64,000 nucleotides of DNA from Candidatus Fermentithermobacillaceae bacterium (GCA_012842495.1 DUSS01000004.1:1-64000); one strand, 5' to 3'; counted from the stretch's first letter, positions 43,843 through 54,365 are shown. The notes: generated from the letters alone by a model not told the origin. Made by a program: numbers and translations.

Positions 43843-43913
43843 TATCCCTCCTTGACACGGAATTTCCGGAACGTTTTATGACTCTCCGCGAAGACTCTTC
43901 GCCTTGGATTGAA

Positions 43914-43929
43914 CGCAATTCCCATGCCA
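43914..43929 (-). promoter_or_regulatory. Sigma-54 (-24/-12) promoter of the branched-chain fermentation operon
   Basis: On the minus strand TGGCATGGGAATTGCG matches TGGCAC-N5-TTGCA with the invariant GG and GC at correct spacing and one mismatch in each half. It lies 72 bases before the first dehydrogenase gene, in the gap behind a sigma-54 activator gene. A palindromic CTGCCGGCAG near 43991-44000 could be part of an activator site. Confidence 0.8.
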
Positions 43930-44044
43930 TTTGGGCGCGGCACCGGGCTGGAGAATGACCGGGGATTAGCAGGAACAGTGCAAACGACTGCCGGCAGCAG
44001 CTTGGCCGGTACCGTGAAAAGTTCTTTATACTATGAAAGCAAAT

Positions 44045-45802
44045 TCACGAACGAGCTTTCACGGTCGCGGACAAAGACGGAGAGGGACTGTAGGGGATAC
44101 CGTAGTAGTCCATCTTGTTGTACAGGGTTCTAACGCTGATTCCCAGGCTGGACGCAGCTTTCACCTTGTTGTATCCGTACCGTTCAAGTGCATCCAGCAC
44201 CGCCTCTCTTTCCCATTTTTCTTTGAGGTCCTTAAGCTTCAGCGTCCCCGGGCGAAGACTCTTTCCTTCCGGCCCCGCGGGAGTGCCGTCATTTCCTAGG
44301 GAAGGCAGATGCTCCCTTTTCATGACCTCTTCCTGATACCGCATGTTGATCATGGCCCGCCCGAGGACGTTTTCCAGCTCCCGTACGTTGCCTGGCCAGT
44401 TGTAGGAAAGAAGGTATTCCATGGCACCGTCGTCCACTCCCCGAACCGACCGGCCGTACTCGGCATTGAGCTTGCGCACTAGATGCGCCACAAGTTCGGG
44501 AATGTCCTCCTTCCGCTGCCTGAGCGGAGGAATGAATATGGGGATGACGTTGAGCCTGTAATAGAGGTCTTCCCTGAACCGCCCCTCGGCCACTGCCTGC
44601 TCCAAAGAGATGTTGGTGGCCCCTATCACCCTCACGTCCACCGGAACGGGCTTTGACTCGCCCACTCTCGTTATCTCCTTTTCCTGAAGAACCCGAAGAA
44701 GGGTGGCCTGCAGATTCAAATTCATCACTCCAACCTCATCCAGAAAAAGCGTGCCCCCGTTTGCTTCCTCGAAAAGACCGCGGCGGCCCCCTTTTCGAGC
44801 TCCGGTGAAGGCTCCTTCGGCGTAGCCGAACAGTTCCGATTCCAGAAGAGCTTCGGGCAAAGCGGCGCAGTTCACCCTAACGAACGGTCCTGAATGCCGC
44901 GGGGAAGCGTTATGGATGGCGTGGGCGAACAGTTCCTTCCCGGTACCGCTTTCCCCACGGAGAAGCACGGTAACGGAAGTCTCGGCGACCCGCTTGGCCT
45001 GGTCCACTGCGGCCCTCATCAAAGAGCTTTTCGCCACTATATCGTCAAAGGTGTATTTGGCGGCCATGCGGTTCACGAGTTTCCTCATCCTCTCCAGCTC
45101 TTCGGTAAGCCTCCTTATCTCGGAAACATCGTGGATGACCCCCACGGAACCCTTTAGCTCTCCGTCCACGATCACGGGCGCTACGTTCACCACCACCTCA
45201 CGCTTCATGGGACCCACCTTCATCGGGACGTTCCGTACGGGCTGTCTCTCTTGGAGGACCCGCATGTGCATGCTTTCGCCTTCCGCAATGTCCACGGTGG
45301 CGGGCTTGCCGATTACATCGGCTTCGGTGAGGCCGGTGATGCGCGTGTAAGCTTTGTTGATGAGAAGGCCGTTCCCTTGTGCGTCCACGACGGAAATGGC
45401 ATCTTCGGTGGAATCGATGATCGCGGCCAGGAGACTTTGAACTTGCCTTAAGTTGGTGATTTCTTCGGCGAGCTTCTTGACCTCGGTAATGTCGCGGAAA
45501 ACGGCCACCGCACCGACGATCTGGCCGCGATCGTTTTTCATCGGCACCCGGTTGGTCACTATGGTGATATCCCCGAGATCCTGCCGCTGGTTCAGCTCGG
45601 CCTCGCCGGTGGCGAGAACTTTATCCAACCTGGTGTTGGGAATGACGTCTCGGACGTTTTTGCCCAACACCTCTCGAGCGCTCCTGCCCAGGAGCCTTTC
45701 GGCAGCCGGGTTAAACACCCTCACCCGAGCGTCCGCGTCCACTGCCACTATGGCGTCGTGGGTCGAGTTAAGGACAAGTTCGAGGAGATCGGGCGCTTCC
45801 AC
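44045..45802 (-). CDS. Sigma-54-dependent transcriptional activator with two PAS domains (BkdR-like)
   Basis: The 585-residue product has two PAS domains (about residues 5-110 and 120-225), then an AAA+ domain with Walker [18 protein letters not shown] near 285, the sigma-54 contact loop [10 protein letters not shown] near 335, Walker [11 protein letters not shown], and a C-terminal Fis-type helix-turn-helix ([20 protein letters not shown]). It is upstream of the branched-chain locus and should act on the -24/-12 promoter in the intergenic region. PAS input suggests a small-molecule or redox signal. Confidence 0.93.
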   Translation of the reverse strand: MEAPDLLELVLNSTHDAIVAVDADARVRVFNPAAERLLGRSAREVLGKNVRDVIPNTRLDKVLATGEAELNQRQDLGDITIVTNRVPMKNDRGQIVGAVAVFRDITEVKKLAEEITNLRQVQSLLAAIIDSTEDAISVVDAQGNGLLINKAYTRITGLTEADVIGKPATVDIAEGESMHMRVLQERQPVRNVPMKVGPMKREVVVNVAPVIVDGELKGSVGVIHDVSEIRRLTEELERMRKLVNRMAAKYTFDDIVAKSSLMRAAVDQAKRVAETSVTVLLRGESGTGKELFAHAIHNASPRHSGPFVRVNCAALPEALLESELFGYAEGAFTGARKGGRRGLFEEANGGTLFLDEVGVMNLNLQATLLRVLQEKEITRVGESKPVPVDVRVIGATNISLEQAVAEGRFREDLYYRLNVIPIFIPPLRQRKEDIPELVAHLVRKLNAEYGRSVRGVDDGAMEYLLSYNWPGNVRELENVLGRAMINMRYQEEVMKREHLPSLGNDGTPAGPEGKSLRPGTLKLKDLKEKWEREAVLDALERYGYNKVKAASSLGISVRTLYNKMDYYGIPYSPSPSLSATVKARS

Positions 45803-45894
45803 GAAAATCGAGCTCCTTTCCCAGGAGCTCGATCATTCTAGAAAGGCAATGAACTTTCCTTCACAGTACCGTGAAATCTACTGCAGCCACCGGC

Positions 45895-46662
45895 TCAGCG
45901 CGGAACGGGAGCACCCACCCTCATCCGGTCAGCGATCATAGCTATGAACTCCGAATTGGTGGGTTTTCCTTTCTCTTGGTCCACCGTGTGGCCGAAAACC
46001 GCGTTGATGGTGTCCACGTTTCCCCGATCCCAGGCCACCTCTATCGCATGTCTGATGGCTCGCTCCACCCTGGAAGGGGTGGTGTTGTACTTCATCGCGA
46101 TGGCGGGGTAAAGCTCTTTCGTCACTCTGGATATCAGGTCGACCTGGTCCACGACCATGAGGATGGCATCCCTCAGATACAGGTACCCTTTAATGTGTGC
46201 GGGAATGCCGAGCTCATGCATGATACGGCTGACCTCTGAATCTCTGCTTCTGTCCCGGCCTACGGGCGGCGATCCCGGTCGCGGCCGGACCCCCGCCAGT
46301 TGCCGCAACCTGTTCGTGAGGACGTCGAGGTCAAACGGTTTCAGTATGTAATAGTCCGCCCCCAGCTCCAGGGCTTTCTTGGTTATCGATTCCGGCCCGA
46401 AGGCGGTCAGCATGAGGACTCTGGGTCGCTTGGAGAGTTTCAAGGTCCCTAGCCTCTCGAGAACACCGATGCCGTCGAGGCAGGGCATTATGATGTCGAG
46501 GATCACTATGTCAGGCTCGGTTTTCTCGATGAGTTCCAGAGCTTCAGGACCGTTATGGGCAACTCCAACCACCTCCATATCGTCCTCTTTGTCCAGGTAA
46601 TCCTTGAGCATTTCGGCAAATTCTTTGCTGTCATCGGCGATTAGAACCCGAAACACGTGCAC
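45895..46662 (-). CDS. spo0A: Sporulation master regulator Spo0A
   Basis: The 255-residue product has a receiver domain ([20 protein letters not shown], phospho-acceptor Asp in [15 protein letters not shown], Lys in [12 protein letters not shown]) and the Spo0A effector domain ([60 protein letters not shown]). GTG at 46662 or 46656 is the start, with GGAGGGGG upstream; a longer frame to 46866 is not protein-like. Its place after spoIVB and recN is conserved. Confidence 0.96.
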   Translation of the reverse strand: MHVFRVLIADDSKEFAEMLKDYLDKEDDMEVVGVAHNGPEALELIEKTEPDIVILDIIMPCLDGIGVLERLGTLKLSKRPRVLMLTAFGPESITKKALELGADYYILKPFDLDVLTNRLRQLAGVRPRPGSPPVGRDRSRDSEVSRIMHELGIPAHIKGYLYLRDAILMVVDQVDLISRVTKELYPAIAMKYNTTPSRVERAIRHAIEVAWDRGNVDTINAVFGHTVDQEKGKPTNSEFIAMIADRMRVGAPVPR

Positions 46663-46692
46663 ATATCCCCCTCCGGTCCCAGATCTAATCCA

Positions 46693-46721
46693 TTTATATC
46701 CTTTCCGCCGGAATTTGACAA
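46693..46721 (-). promoter_or_regulatory. Candidate sigma-A promoter of spo0A
   Basis: On the minus strand TTGTCA is followed after 17 bases by TATAAA, in the gap between spoIVB and spo0A. An AAAGGATAT in the same stretch resembles a sigma-H -35, but no matching GAAT -10 was found at the right spacing. Confidence 0.65.
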
Positions 46722-46736
46722 GTATTGGAAGAAAAC

Positions 46737-48125
46737 TTAGCGAGGCCAAACTCGGCCACTGGAAGCGAACGCTGCCTGGTACCGGCCTGTAGCCGCCCCC
46801 GACGCCAGGCCGACTTCTCCGGCGGCCTCCGCCGGACCGAGAATCCGTGCCTCCCTGGCCATCCACTCGCTGAAAGTGCCGTAACCCCTCGCGGGATCAT
46901 TGACCAGGACGTGCGTAACCGCGCCTACCAGCCGTCCGTCCTGGATTACGGGGCTTCCGCTCATTCCCTGCACGATACCTCCGGTCTTGGCCAACAATTC
47001 CGGGTCCGTAATCCTGATCAAAAATCCCTTAGAGGATGGTCCGGACCCGGGGTACACATCCTCGATTTCCGCCCGGTAACGCCCGATCTCTCTTCCGTTC
47101 ACGACGGCAAGGATCTCGGCAGGCCCCTTTCTTACCTGAGTCGCCATGCCCAGCGGGATGGGGTCCGGGTAGTAGGGATTCTTTACCGGCGCAAGGAGGA
47201 CTCCACTTATTCCGCAGGGACCGTTTCTATCTATAGTTCCTATGACGTCGGTCTCGTCCAGGAAGGTTCCCAGCATTTCTCCAGGCTTACCCCTCCGTGA
47301 CTTCTCAATGTCCACCACGCTGGCCTGGACTATCTGGCCTGACTCCATCGGTGCTGGCCTGCGGCCCGAGTCATCCGTGATGATATGTCCCAAAGCCGCG
47401 TACATTCCGCTTTCCGGGTGGTAAAAGGTGAGGGTTCCCACTCCGGCAATGGAGTCTTTGACCTGAAGACCGAGGGCAAATCCCCCGTTGCGTTTGGGTA
47501 CGGGTTTGACCAGGCGCCTGTATATTGACCCGTCGGGCCTCTCCAAACTGAGCTCAAGGAAACTCCCGCGCCGCCCTGCCAGATCAGTCCAGATGGCGAG
47601 TTCGTCGCGGGAGTTTATCTCATGCCCGTCTACGGCCAGTATCACATCGCCCGGCTGGATCCCCGAGTTTTTCAGAGGCCAGATCTCCTTTCCATCAACC
47701 GTTTCGACGGATGCCAGGCCGCTTATCAAAACCCCTTTCTGCCGCAGAATCACGCCTATACAATGCCCTCCCGGTACCACCATGGGGGGCGACACGATTT
47801 TGAAAGCCACTCTTCTTAAGGGGATGAGACCGAGGAGGCGGAACTCCACGGCAACCTCGCCGGCTGTTCGGGTATCCACCGATACTCGCCGGGTGAGCCC
47901 GCCCCAAATCCCGGGCTTAGGCTCCCCCAGAGGGTGTACCGAGACCAGCGGATACCCGGTGTCCAGGGTCACATCTTGCCCGGACGACACGGTCACCGTC
48001 TGGGGGAGGGAATAGGCAAAGCGGACCGGACTGGAACAGAACGTGAGGATTACGAGGGCGCTCAGGCTGAGCCCGATGATACGCCGCGTTCGAGATGGAA
48101 TCAAGAGGATACCACGCCCCCTCAA
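46737..48125 (-). CDS. spoIVB: SpoIVB peptidase
   Basis: The 462-residue product has an N-terminal membrane anchor ([20 protein letters not shown]), a PDZ-like domain around residues 125-205 ([20 protein letters not shown]), and an S55 protease domain with the catalytic His in [15 protein letters not shown] and Ser in [16 protein letters not shown]. It is secreted from the forespore to trigger sigma-K activation. The C-terminus is 30-40 residues longer than usual and Ala/Gly-rich. The TTG start is not certain. Confidence 0.93.
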   Translation of the reverse strand: MRGRGILLIPSRTRRIIGLSLSALVILTFCSSPVRFAYSLPQTVTVSSGQDVTLDTGYPLVSVHPLGEPKPGIWGGLTRRVSVDTRTAGEVAVEFRLLGLIPLRRVAFKIVSPPMVVPGGHCIGVILRQKGVLISGLASVETVDGKEIWPLKNSGIQPGDVILAVDGHEINSRDELAIWTDLAGRRGSFLELSLERPDGSIYRRLVKPVPKRNGGFALGLQVKDSIAGVGTLTFYHPESGMYAALGHIITDDSGRRPAPMESGQIVQASVVDIEKSRRGKPGEMLGTFLDETDVIGTIDRNGPCGISGVLLAPVKNPYYPDPIPLGMATQVRKGPAEILAVVNGREIGRYRAEIEDVYPGSGPSSKGFLIRITDPELLAKTGGIVQGMSGSPVIQDGRLVGAVTHVLVNDPARGYGTFSEWMAREARILGPAEAAGEVGLASGAATGRYQAAFASSGRVWPR

Positions 48126-48170
48126 AACCCGTCCTAGACAAGGATCAAGTTTTGCCGGAGCGATGGGGTT

Positions 48171-49895
48171 TTATAAGGCGAGCCGGACCGACGCTCCCCA
48201 AGCTAGAAGCTCTCTGGCGTGTGCGAGAGAAGTCTCCGAGGGCTTACCGCTTAACATCCTCGCAATTTCCTTTTCCCTTTCCTCACCATCAACCCTCTTC
48301 ACAAAGGCGACGGTCCTTCCTCCCTCTTCTACTTTTTCGACCACGTAGTGACCATGGGAAGCAGCGGCGATGGAAGCTAGGTGGGTTACGCAGAATACCT
48401 GATGGTACCGGCCGAGACGCGCGAGTTTCTCCGCCACGGCCTGGCCCGCACGCCCTCCTACACCCGAATCGATTTCGTCGAAAATCAAAGTGGGTACGGG
48501 GTCCCTATCGGCAAGGAAAGCTTTTAAGGCCAGAGTCAACCTGGAAAGCTCGCCCCCAGAGGCCACCTTGTTAAGAGGCCTCGGAGGCTCGCCGGGGTTG
48601 GCCGAAAACGTGATCTCTACGCGGTCTATTCCATAAGGATGGACCTTGACTCGCCCGTTTCCAAAGGGGATACCTTCCGGATCTTCGTCGGTGACCACGG
48701 ACACCCCCAGAACGCCTCCGGGCATCCCCAGGGATTCCAGGTCGGCCGTTACGGTTTTCTCGAGCTCCAGCGCAGCTCCCATGCGCAGCTCGTGAAGTTC
48801 CCGGGCTTTTTTCGCCATTTCCTCCTCAATTCGCGCCAAGCTTTCTTTCAGCATAGCCAGGGTCTCCTCAGCCGATGCCAGCCTGGTCAGGTCCCGTCTG
48901 GCCCTTTCCAGATACTCGAGAATTGCCCGCTCATCCCGACCGTACTTGTCCTTTAGGCGTCCTATGAGGTCCAGGCGTTCCTCAACCTCTTTGAGCCTGT
49001 CCGGCTGGACATCCAGGGATGACTCGTACTTCCTTAGAAGGTCAAGGGCCGTTTCCAGGTAAATACCCACTTCGCTCAGAGCGGAGAAGACTCGTTCTGC
49101 GGCGGGGTCGAGGGAAGAAGCTTCCTGAAAGAGGGAGACTGCCTTGCCCAGGCTGTCGGAACAAGCCATTCCATAAGGGCTCTCGTACAGAAGCTCCCGA
49201 CACTCTCCGCAGATGGTTCTCAGTCGCTCAAGAGCGGAAAGCTTTCTGTATTCTTCACGAAGCTTCGACTCCTCCCCCGGCTCGATCCTGGCCTTCTCGA
49301 TTTCGTCCACCTGATACTGAAGGAGGTCTATTTGCCTCTTCCGCTCCTTTTCGTCCAGGACGAGCGACCGCATCTTCTCCATCTCGGACTGCCTTCGCGC
49401 GTACAGGACGCGAAATTCTTCCCTGAGGGCGGCGATGTCTTTATTGACCCCATCGATGAGATCCAGATACGAGGCGGGCCTCAGAAGCGACTGGTGCTCG
49501 TGCTGCCCGTGAATGTCTACGAGAGCTTGTCCCACCTTTTGAAGAATTTGAGCGGTGACGAGATGACCGTTGATCCTCGCGTATGAACGACCCTGGGATG
49601 TCATTTCCCGTTCCAGCAGGATCTCAGAAGGGTCTCCCACTATCTCTTTGGTCTCCGGGTCCATGCGGGAAAAGACCTCTTCGTCGCAGGCGAGCACCAT
49701 CTGGATTACGGCCTTGTCCGCTCCGGAACGCACCATGTCGGCGGAAGCTCTTCCACCGAGGCAAACCTCGACGGCGTCCACTATCATAGACTTTCCCGCG
49801 CCGGTCTCCCCCGTAAAGCATTGAAGTCCTTCCCCAAACTCGATTTCGGCGGAAGACAGTATCCCGAAGTTCTTTATCCTGAGCGCCAGTATCAT
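48171..49895 (-). CDS. recN: DNA repair protein RecN
   Basis: The 574-residue product is an SMC-like ATPase: Walker A FTGETGAGKSMIVDAVEVCL at the N-terminus, a long central coiled coil, the signature KVASGGELSRLTLALKAFLA near residue 455 and Walker B LIFDEIDSGVGGRAGQAVAE. It acts early at double-strand breaks. The ATG overlaps the argR stop. Full length and all motifs are present. Confidence 0.96.
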   Translation of the reverse strand: MILALRIKNFGILSSAEIEFGEGLQCFTGETGAGKSMIVDAVEVCLGGRASADMVRSGADKAVIQMVLACDEEVFSRMDPETKEIVGDPSEILLEREMTSQGRSYARINGHLVTAQILQKVGQALVDIHGQHEHQSLLRPASYLDLIDGVNKDIAALREEFRVLYARRQSEMEKMRSLVLDEKERKRQIDLLQYQVDEIEKARIEPGEESKLREEYRKLSALERLRTICGECRELLYESPYGMACSDSLGKAVSLFQEASSLDPAAERVFSALSEVGIYLETALDLLRKYESSLDVQPDRLKEVEERLDLIGRLKDKYGRDERAILEYLERARRDLTRLASAEETLAMLKESLARIEEEMAKKARELHELRMGAALELEKTVTADLESLGMPGGVLGVSVVTDEDPEGIPFGNGRVKVHPYGIDRVEITFSANPGEPPRPLNKVASGGELSRLTLALKAFLADRDPVPTLIFDEIDSGVGGRAGQAVAEKLARLGRYHQVFCVTHLASIAAASHGHYVVEKVEEGGRTVAFVKRVDGEEREKEIARMLSGKPSETSLAHARELLAWGASVRLAL

Positions 49896-50356
49896 ACCGG
49901 TCCCATCCCCGCCAGGTCTTTCAGTTTGGACAGGACATACCCGACCTTATCGGGGGAGCGGGCTACCACCAGGACAGTGTTGTCCCCGGCCACCGTACCC
50001 AGGATCTCCGGCATCCTCAGCTCATCCAGAGCTTCGCCTACCCCCGGAGCGGTGCCGGAGATGGTCTTCACGACGATGAGATTGCCGGAAGCGTCTATCG
50101 AAAGGCAACAATCCGCCAAGAGCCTCTTGAGCTTATCCAGGATTATCTTCCCGGGAGTCCCGGAAGGCAGACCGTACTTGGCCCTGCCGTCACCGGAGGG
50201 GACCTTTATCAGGTTGAGCTCCTTTATATCCCTGGATATCGTGGCCTGAGTCACGTTGATGCCTTCCTGCCGGAGAGCTTCCGCCAGTTCCTCCTGGGTA
50301 AACACCGGCCGTCTTGAAACTATCTCCAGAATCTTCATCTGCCTTTTGGTTTTCAT
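49892..50356 (-). CDS. argR: Arginine repressor ArgR
   Basis: The 154-residue product has the winged-helix domain (FTQEELAEALRQEGINVTQA, TISRDIKELNLIKVPS) and the arginine-binding hexamer domain ending EILGTVAGDNTVLVVARSPD. It regulates arginine metabolism with arginine as corepressor. It lies between nadK and recN as in many Firmicutes. Confidence 0.95.
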   Translation of the reverse strand: MKTKRQMKILEIVSRRPVFTQEELAEALRQEGINVTQATISRDIKELNLIKVPSGDGRAKYGLPSGTPGKIILDKLKRLLADCCLSIDASGNLIVVKTISGTAPGVGEALDELRMPEILGTVAGDNTVLVVARSPDKVGYVLSKLKDLAGMGPV

Positions 50357-50389
50357 GTCGCCGAAACCGCCCCTATCCCGATCCGGGGG

Positions 50390-51301
50390 TCACGAGGTCG
50401 GCTTCTCTCCCCCTTCCTTCATCTTCCTCCGCAACACTTCATAAAAAGACCAGCCCTCGTTTCTCACCAAGAGGGCGGGTCTCTCGTACGCCTTGATGAA
50501 AGCGCGGTCGCCGGGTTCCATCACAAATGAGATCTGACCGTCTACAGAAAGGTGCATTTTCTGGTTCTCTTCACGACTTTCCACCCTCAAAACAGTAGCC
50601 GAGGGTGAGACTACTGATCTGGAGCTCAAACTATGAGGGCAAACGGGCGTCACGATCAGAGCATCCACAGATGGGTGGAGGATCGGGCCTCCTGCCGAAA
50701 GAGAGTAAGCTGTAGACCCCGTAGGGGTGGCCACTATTATCCCGTCGGCCAAGTATGTTTCCACCAGGGAGTCCCCAGCGAAAACCGATATCACAGCAAT
50801 GCGAGACAGAAGCTCCTTCAGCACACATACCTCGTTCAAGCACAACGCTTTGAAGACGCGCTCTTCCCCCCGGAGTACGACGACTTCCAGCATCAACCTG
50901 GGATCCAGTATAAAATCTCCCTGGAGGAACCTGGGGAGCTCTCGGAAAAGATCGTTCCGCTCGATTTCGGAAAGGAACCCGAAGTGACCGAAGTTCACCC
51001 CGAGGAGCGGCACCGCCTGCGGGGCAAGGGCTCTGGCCGCCGAAAGCAGAGTACCGTCACCCCCGAGGATCAGGGCGAGCCGCACCGTCTCTCCCCACCG
51101 TTCCACCGGGAAGGACAGCTTCTCAAGGCCCAGGGCACCGGCGATGGCCGGAGGCAGAACCGCTTCCTCGTTACGGTCACCAAGGTACCTCACGAGTTCG
51201 AGACAGACTTCGCTCGTGCCAGTTTTTTCAAGGTTGGGAAAGATACCGATTCGCTTCAAACACATCCCCCGTGTCTTGGATTCCCCGGTCATAACTCTCA
51301 A
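50390..51301 (-). CDS. nadK: NAD kinase
   Basis: The product is 303 residues or less. It has LALILGGDGTLLSAARALAP near residue 78, GVNFGHFGFLSEIE near 100, and TPTGSTAYSLSAGGPILHPS near 195 with the expected catalytic residues. It phosphorylates NAD to NADP. The start is uncertain: the first residues before KRIGIFPN are not typical, and TTG or ATG codons near 51259-51265 following a GGGGG run are better candidates. Confidence 0.92.
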   Translation of the reverse strand: MRVMTGESKTRGMCLKRIGIFPNLEKTGTSEVCLELVRYLGDRNEEAVLPPAIAGALGLEKLSFPVERWGETVRLALILGGDGTLLSAARALAPQAVPLLGVNFGHFGFLSEIERNDLFRELPRFLQGDFILDPRLMLEVVVLRGEERVFKALCLNEVCVLKELLSRIAVISVFAGDSLVETYLADGIIVATPTGSTAYSLSAGGPILHPSVDALIVTPVCPHSLSSRSVVSPSATVLRVESREENQKMHLSVDGQISFVMEPGDRAFIKAYERPALLVRNEGWSFYEVLRRKMKEGGEKPTS

Positions 51302-51313
51302 AAAGGCCCTTAA

Positions 51314-53215
51314 TCAGGTGCCTTGAACTGTGGAAAGAGATTCCGCAGAAACGCTCTGGCCCAGAAACCTTAGAATTTCCCGGGCGATCCCCTGAGCAGT
51401 GAGACCACACATTTCCCGCACGACGCTTTGAGCACCGTGTTCCAGGAACCGCGAAGGCATCGCGATACGCAATACTTGACATGTGACCCCGGCTTGGGCC
51501 AGAGCTTCCAGAACAGCTCCCCCGAACCCTCCTTCGGGCACGTTCTCCTCTACCGTAACAATGGGCCCCTTCCGGGCTGCGGAGAGCAGCGTCTCGATGT
51601 CAAGGGGTTTCACGAACCTGGCGTTCACGACGCCACACGATACTCCGCTTCGTTCCAGAATCTTCGAAGCTTCCACCGAAGGGTAGACCATGGCGCCGAT
51701 AGCGAAGATCGTCACATCGCCCCCTTCTACGAGAACCCGGGCCCTCCCGACGGGCACAAGCTGAGCTTCCCTCGATTTTTCACCGTACGCTTTACCCCTT
51801 GGGTAACGTATGGCCACGGGCCGGCCCATTTCCAACGCCGTGCGCAGCATGTCTTTAAGCTCCGTTTCGTCGGCGGGCGCCATAACAGTCATTCCGGGAA
51901 TGTGCCGGAGGTAGCTCAAGTCGAAAGCTCCCTGGTGGGTTTCGCCGTCCTCCCCAACTACGCCTGCACGGTCCACGGCGAAAACCACCCCGAGGTTCTG
52001 AAGGCAGACGTCTTCGACTATCTGGTCGTAAGCTCGCTGCAAAAACGTGGAGTATATGGCGACCACGGGTTTCATGCCCCCGAGAGCGAGACCAGCGGCG
52101 AAGCTCACGGCGTGACCCTCGGCTATTCCCACGTCGAAAAACCGCTCGGGAAAGCGACGGGCGAACTCGGAAAGACCGGTGCCGTCCATCATAGCTGCCG
52201 TGACCGCCACCACGGCGGGGTCTTTTTCAGCCATCTCCACCATGGCCTCGCCGAACACCTCGCTCCAGGTAGGGGTGTTTCCGGAGGAGTAAAGTTCTCC
52301 CGTTTCCACATCGAAGGGACCGGGGCCGTGGAACTTCTCGGGAAAAGACTCGGCCATGGGATAGCCTTTCCCTTTCTTGGTGATGACGTGTATCAACACC
52401 GGCCGGTCCATCTCGCGGGCACGAGCAAAAACCTCCTGCATAGCCCCGATGTCGTGTCCATCAACCGGTCCGTAATACTTAAATCCCAGATCCTCAAACC
52501 AGGTCCCGGGAAACAAAAGGTACTTGATGCCGCCACGAAACCGCTTCAGGAAAGCGAGAAGACGCGGTCCAAACCTGGGTAGATCTCCTAGGATTTGTTC
52601 GAATCTGGCCTTTGCCCTGGTGTAAGTCCGGGCCATGCGGAGCCTGGTCAGATAATGAGAGATGCCCCCGACATTCCTGGAAATGGACATGGAATTGTCA
52701 TTAAGCACCACGATGATTTTGGTGCCGGAACGCCCGGCGTTATTAAGCCCTTCGAAAGCTAGTCCTCCGGTGAGAGCTCCGTCTCCGATAACGGAGATGA
52801 CGTTATAGTGCTCGCCGGCGCGGTCCCGAGCAATCGCCAACCCCAGGGCGACCGAGATGGAATTAGACGCATGACCCGTGTCGAAAATGTCGTGAGGACT
52901 TTCAGAACGCTTCGGAAATCCAGACAAGCCTCCAAATTTCCGCAGTGTCCCGAATCGTTCATACCTTCCGGTGACTAGCTTGTGGGCGTACGCTTGATGT
53001 CCCACGTCCCAAATGATCTTATCTCTGGGGCTGTCAAATACCGAGTGCAGCGCCAGCGTGAGCTCTACCGCACCCAGCGAGGCCCCCAGGTGACCACCGT
53101 TCCTGGACACGGTCTCTATTATGCGATCTCTTATCTCCCCGGCAAGAGAAGTAAGTTCTTGAACGGACCTACCTTTTAAATCTCCAGGAGACCTCACCTG
53201 GTCAAGACGGATCAT
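51314..53215 (-). CDS. dxs: 1-deoxy-D-xylulose-5-phosphate synthase
   Basis: The 633-residue product has the TPP motif SVIGDGALTGGLAFEGLNNA near residue 140, VVLNDNSMSISRNVGGISHY near 170, and the transketolase pyrimidine domain with VFAVDRAGVVGEDGETHQGA near 420. It makes DXP from pyruvate and glyceraldehyde 3-phosphate, the first step of the MEP isoprenoid pathway. Its start overlaps the end of the upstream membrane-protein gene by 14 bases. ispA lies further upstream, so isoprenoid genes cluster here. Confidence 0.95.
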   Translation of the reverse strand: MIRLDQVRSPGDLKGRSVQELTSLAGEIRDRIIETVSRNGGHLGASLGAVELTLALHSVFDSPRDKIIWDVGHQAYAHKLVTGRYERFGTLRKFGGLSGFPKRSESPHDIFDTGHASNSISVALGLAIARDRAGEHYNVISVIGDGALTGGLAFEGLNNAGRSGTKIIVVLNDNSMSISRNVGGISHYLTRLRMARTYTRAKARFEQILGDLPRFGPRLLAFLKRFRGGIKYLLFPGTWFEDLGFKYYGPVDGHDIGAMQEVFARAREMDRPVLIHVITKKGKGYPMAESFPEKFHGPGPFDVETGELYSSGNTPTWSEVFGEAMVEMAEKDPAVVAVTAAMMDGTGLSEFARRFPERFFDVGIAEGHAVSFAAGLALGGMKPVVAIYSTFLQRAYDQIVEDVCLQNLGVVFAVDRAGVVGEDGETHQGAFDLSYLRHIPGMTVMAPADETELKDMLRTALEMGRPVAIRYPRGKAYGEKSREAQLVPVGRARVLVEGGDVTIFAIGAMVYPSVEASKILERSGVSCGVVNARFVKPLDIETLLSAARKGPIVTVEENVPEGGFGGAVLEALAQAGVTCQVLRIAMPSRFLEHGAQSVVREMCGLTAQGIAREILRFLGQSVSAESLSTVQGT

Positions 53216-53834
53216 TCCGCCGCCTCCTCCTTCGGCCGGTGTCCAGACGACCGGTCCCGGTGTCCCTCCTCAACGACCCGAGCCATGGAAAAACTCCCCG
53301 CAAGACGCTGGATATTAGTCCAACACGGTACATAATAGATTCAGCGCGCTTGAGGGCGATTCCTTTCATAAGAGCTTTTCCTCCCACGGCGAGCGCCGCA
53401 GCCAGACCCACCGCCAGAGCTGAAAGCACAGGCCGGGTCAGTCGCGTACTCCCGGCAAACCTGAAGCTCAGTCCCACCGCGAGACCGCCGGCTACGGTGG
53501 CACAGACGTCGCCCAGGAGGTCGTTGGCCAGAGACGAAACCTTGTCCGCGTTCCTGATGAACCAGAGGGACTCTCTTGCCCCTTTTATCTTTCTCGACGC
53601 CATCGACATGAGAGCTGGTTCCCGAGCCCTGGCGGAAGCGATCCCCACTACGTCCGCGGCAATACCGAGGGCTATGACGATCAGGAGAAAAGGAACACCA
53701 AAGTACGGCGATAAGCTGAAAGACACTTTATCGGAGAAGAAGTTCAGCGCAAAGCTCAGGACCAGGGCTGAAATCCCCAATAGAAAGGCAGAAACGACCC
53801 TCGAGCTCCTTTTGGCGGTGCTGTTTCCAGGCAT
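53202..53834 (-). CDS. OLE-RNA-associated membrane protein OapA (probable)
   Basis: The 210-residue product has four hydrophobic segments (about residues 13-33, 43-67, 108-125, 133-155) and a loop with an Asp-rich DKVSSLANDLLGDV, containing a DxxxD motif at 105-109. A basic C-terminus follows (RLDTGRRRRRRNDPS). Size, topology, DxxxD and position just downstream of a long non-coding stretch and just upstream of dxs match OapA, the membrane protein that binds OLE RNA in extremophilic Firmicutes. The assignment rests on synteny and motif memory; a search would settle it. Confidence 0.72.
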   Translation of the reverse strand: MPGNSTAKRSSRVVSAFLLGISALVLSFALNFFSDKVSFSLSPYFGVPFLLIVIALGIAADVVGIASARAREPALMSMASRKIKGARESLWFIRNADKVSSLANDLLGDVCATVAGGLAVGLSFRFAGSTRLTRPVLSALAVGLAAALAVGGKALMKGIALKRAESIMYRVGLISSVLRGVFPWLGSLRRDTGTGRLDTGRRRRRRNDPS

Positions 53835-53869
53835 TTTTCGGACCCGTTTTCGCTTCCCCTGCGAGGCAG

Positions 53870-54359
53870 CGGCGGCAGTAAATCTTGTGGCTTAAGGTCC
53901 GGCAGGCTTTCCCGGAAGCTTACCCGGGCTCGCGCTCCGGGCGGTTCCCCTTTAAAAGCTTCCCCGGCGGGTCACCCGCGCCGGCGCCGGATCACCACTT
54001 AGTCCACACCGCAATCCCGCCGCCGCCCCTATCGAGGACAGTCTAGGAGATTTCCTCAAGGGCCTCGCTCTTAGCCTCTTTTGCAGCCGGGCTTTCCGGA
54101 TGAGCCTTCCCACCCGGCCACTCAAGGCAGCTATCCCGGAACACCGGGTACAAGCCCCAGGGCGCCTTGCGCCCCGCGAAGAGAGGGTCCACGCCCACAT
54201 GCCGTTGTGGATCGCCCTCTCCTCCTTGCTCCTGCCAGCCGACCCGAAGCTGGGCGCATCGAGCCCGCTGGAGGCGGGAGGGCATAGCTTCGACGGATTT
54301 TTAGGCCCGCCCTCAGAGCGAATCGCCCACTAGAATACTGCACCTCGCAGGCGAATTCA
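53870..54359 (-). ncRNA. Candidate OLE RNA (ornate large extremophilic RNA)
   Basis: About 650 bases (53835-54489) lack any convincing gene in a window where gaps are usually below 200. On the minus strand the stretch is GC-rich with many short hairpins, for example GGGCGC-AAG-GCGCCC at 54174-54160 and CCCGG-TGTT-CCGGG at 54148-54135. A TATACT extended -10 lies just upstream and the OapA-like gene follows directly. OLE RNA, about 600 bases, occurs at this ispA-dxs location in extremophilic Firmicutes. I cannot confirm the consensus without a covariance search; ends are approximate. Confidence 0.6.
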
Positions 54360-54365
54360 TGCATG

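Noticed and set aside
46663-46736. Sigma-H promoter for spo0A
   Set aside because: A good -35 (AAAGGATAT) is present, but no GAAT -10 at 11-12 bases; the sigma-A match TTGTCA-N17-TATAAA is better.
51428-52582. A 384-codon open frame antisense to dxs
   Set aside because: Shadow of dxs, with unusual composition and no family resemblance.
53870-54359. RNase P RNA, tmRNA or SRP RNA as explanation of the gene-free stretch
   Set aside because: I looked for their conserved cores (for example the RNase P GAGGAAAGTCC segment and the tmRNA GGATTCGACA segment) and found none.
54043-54365. Short frames on both strands within the candidate OLE RNA
   Set aside because: All lack ribosome binding sites and recognisable domains; the region is better explained as non-coding RNA.
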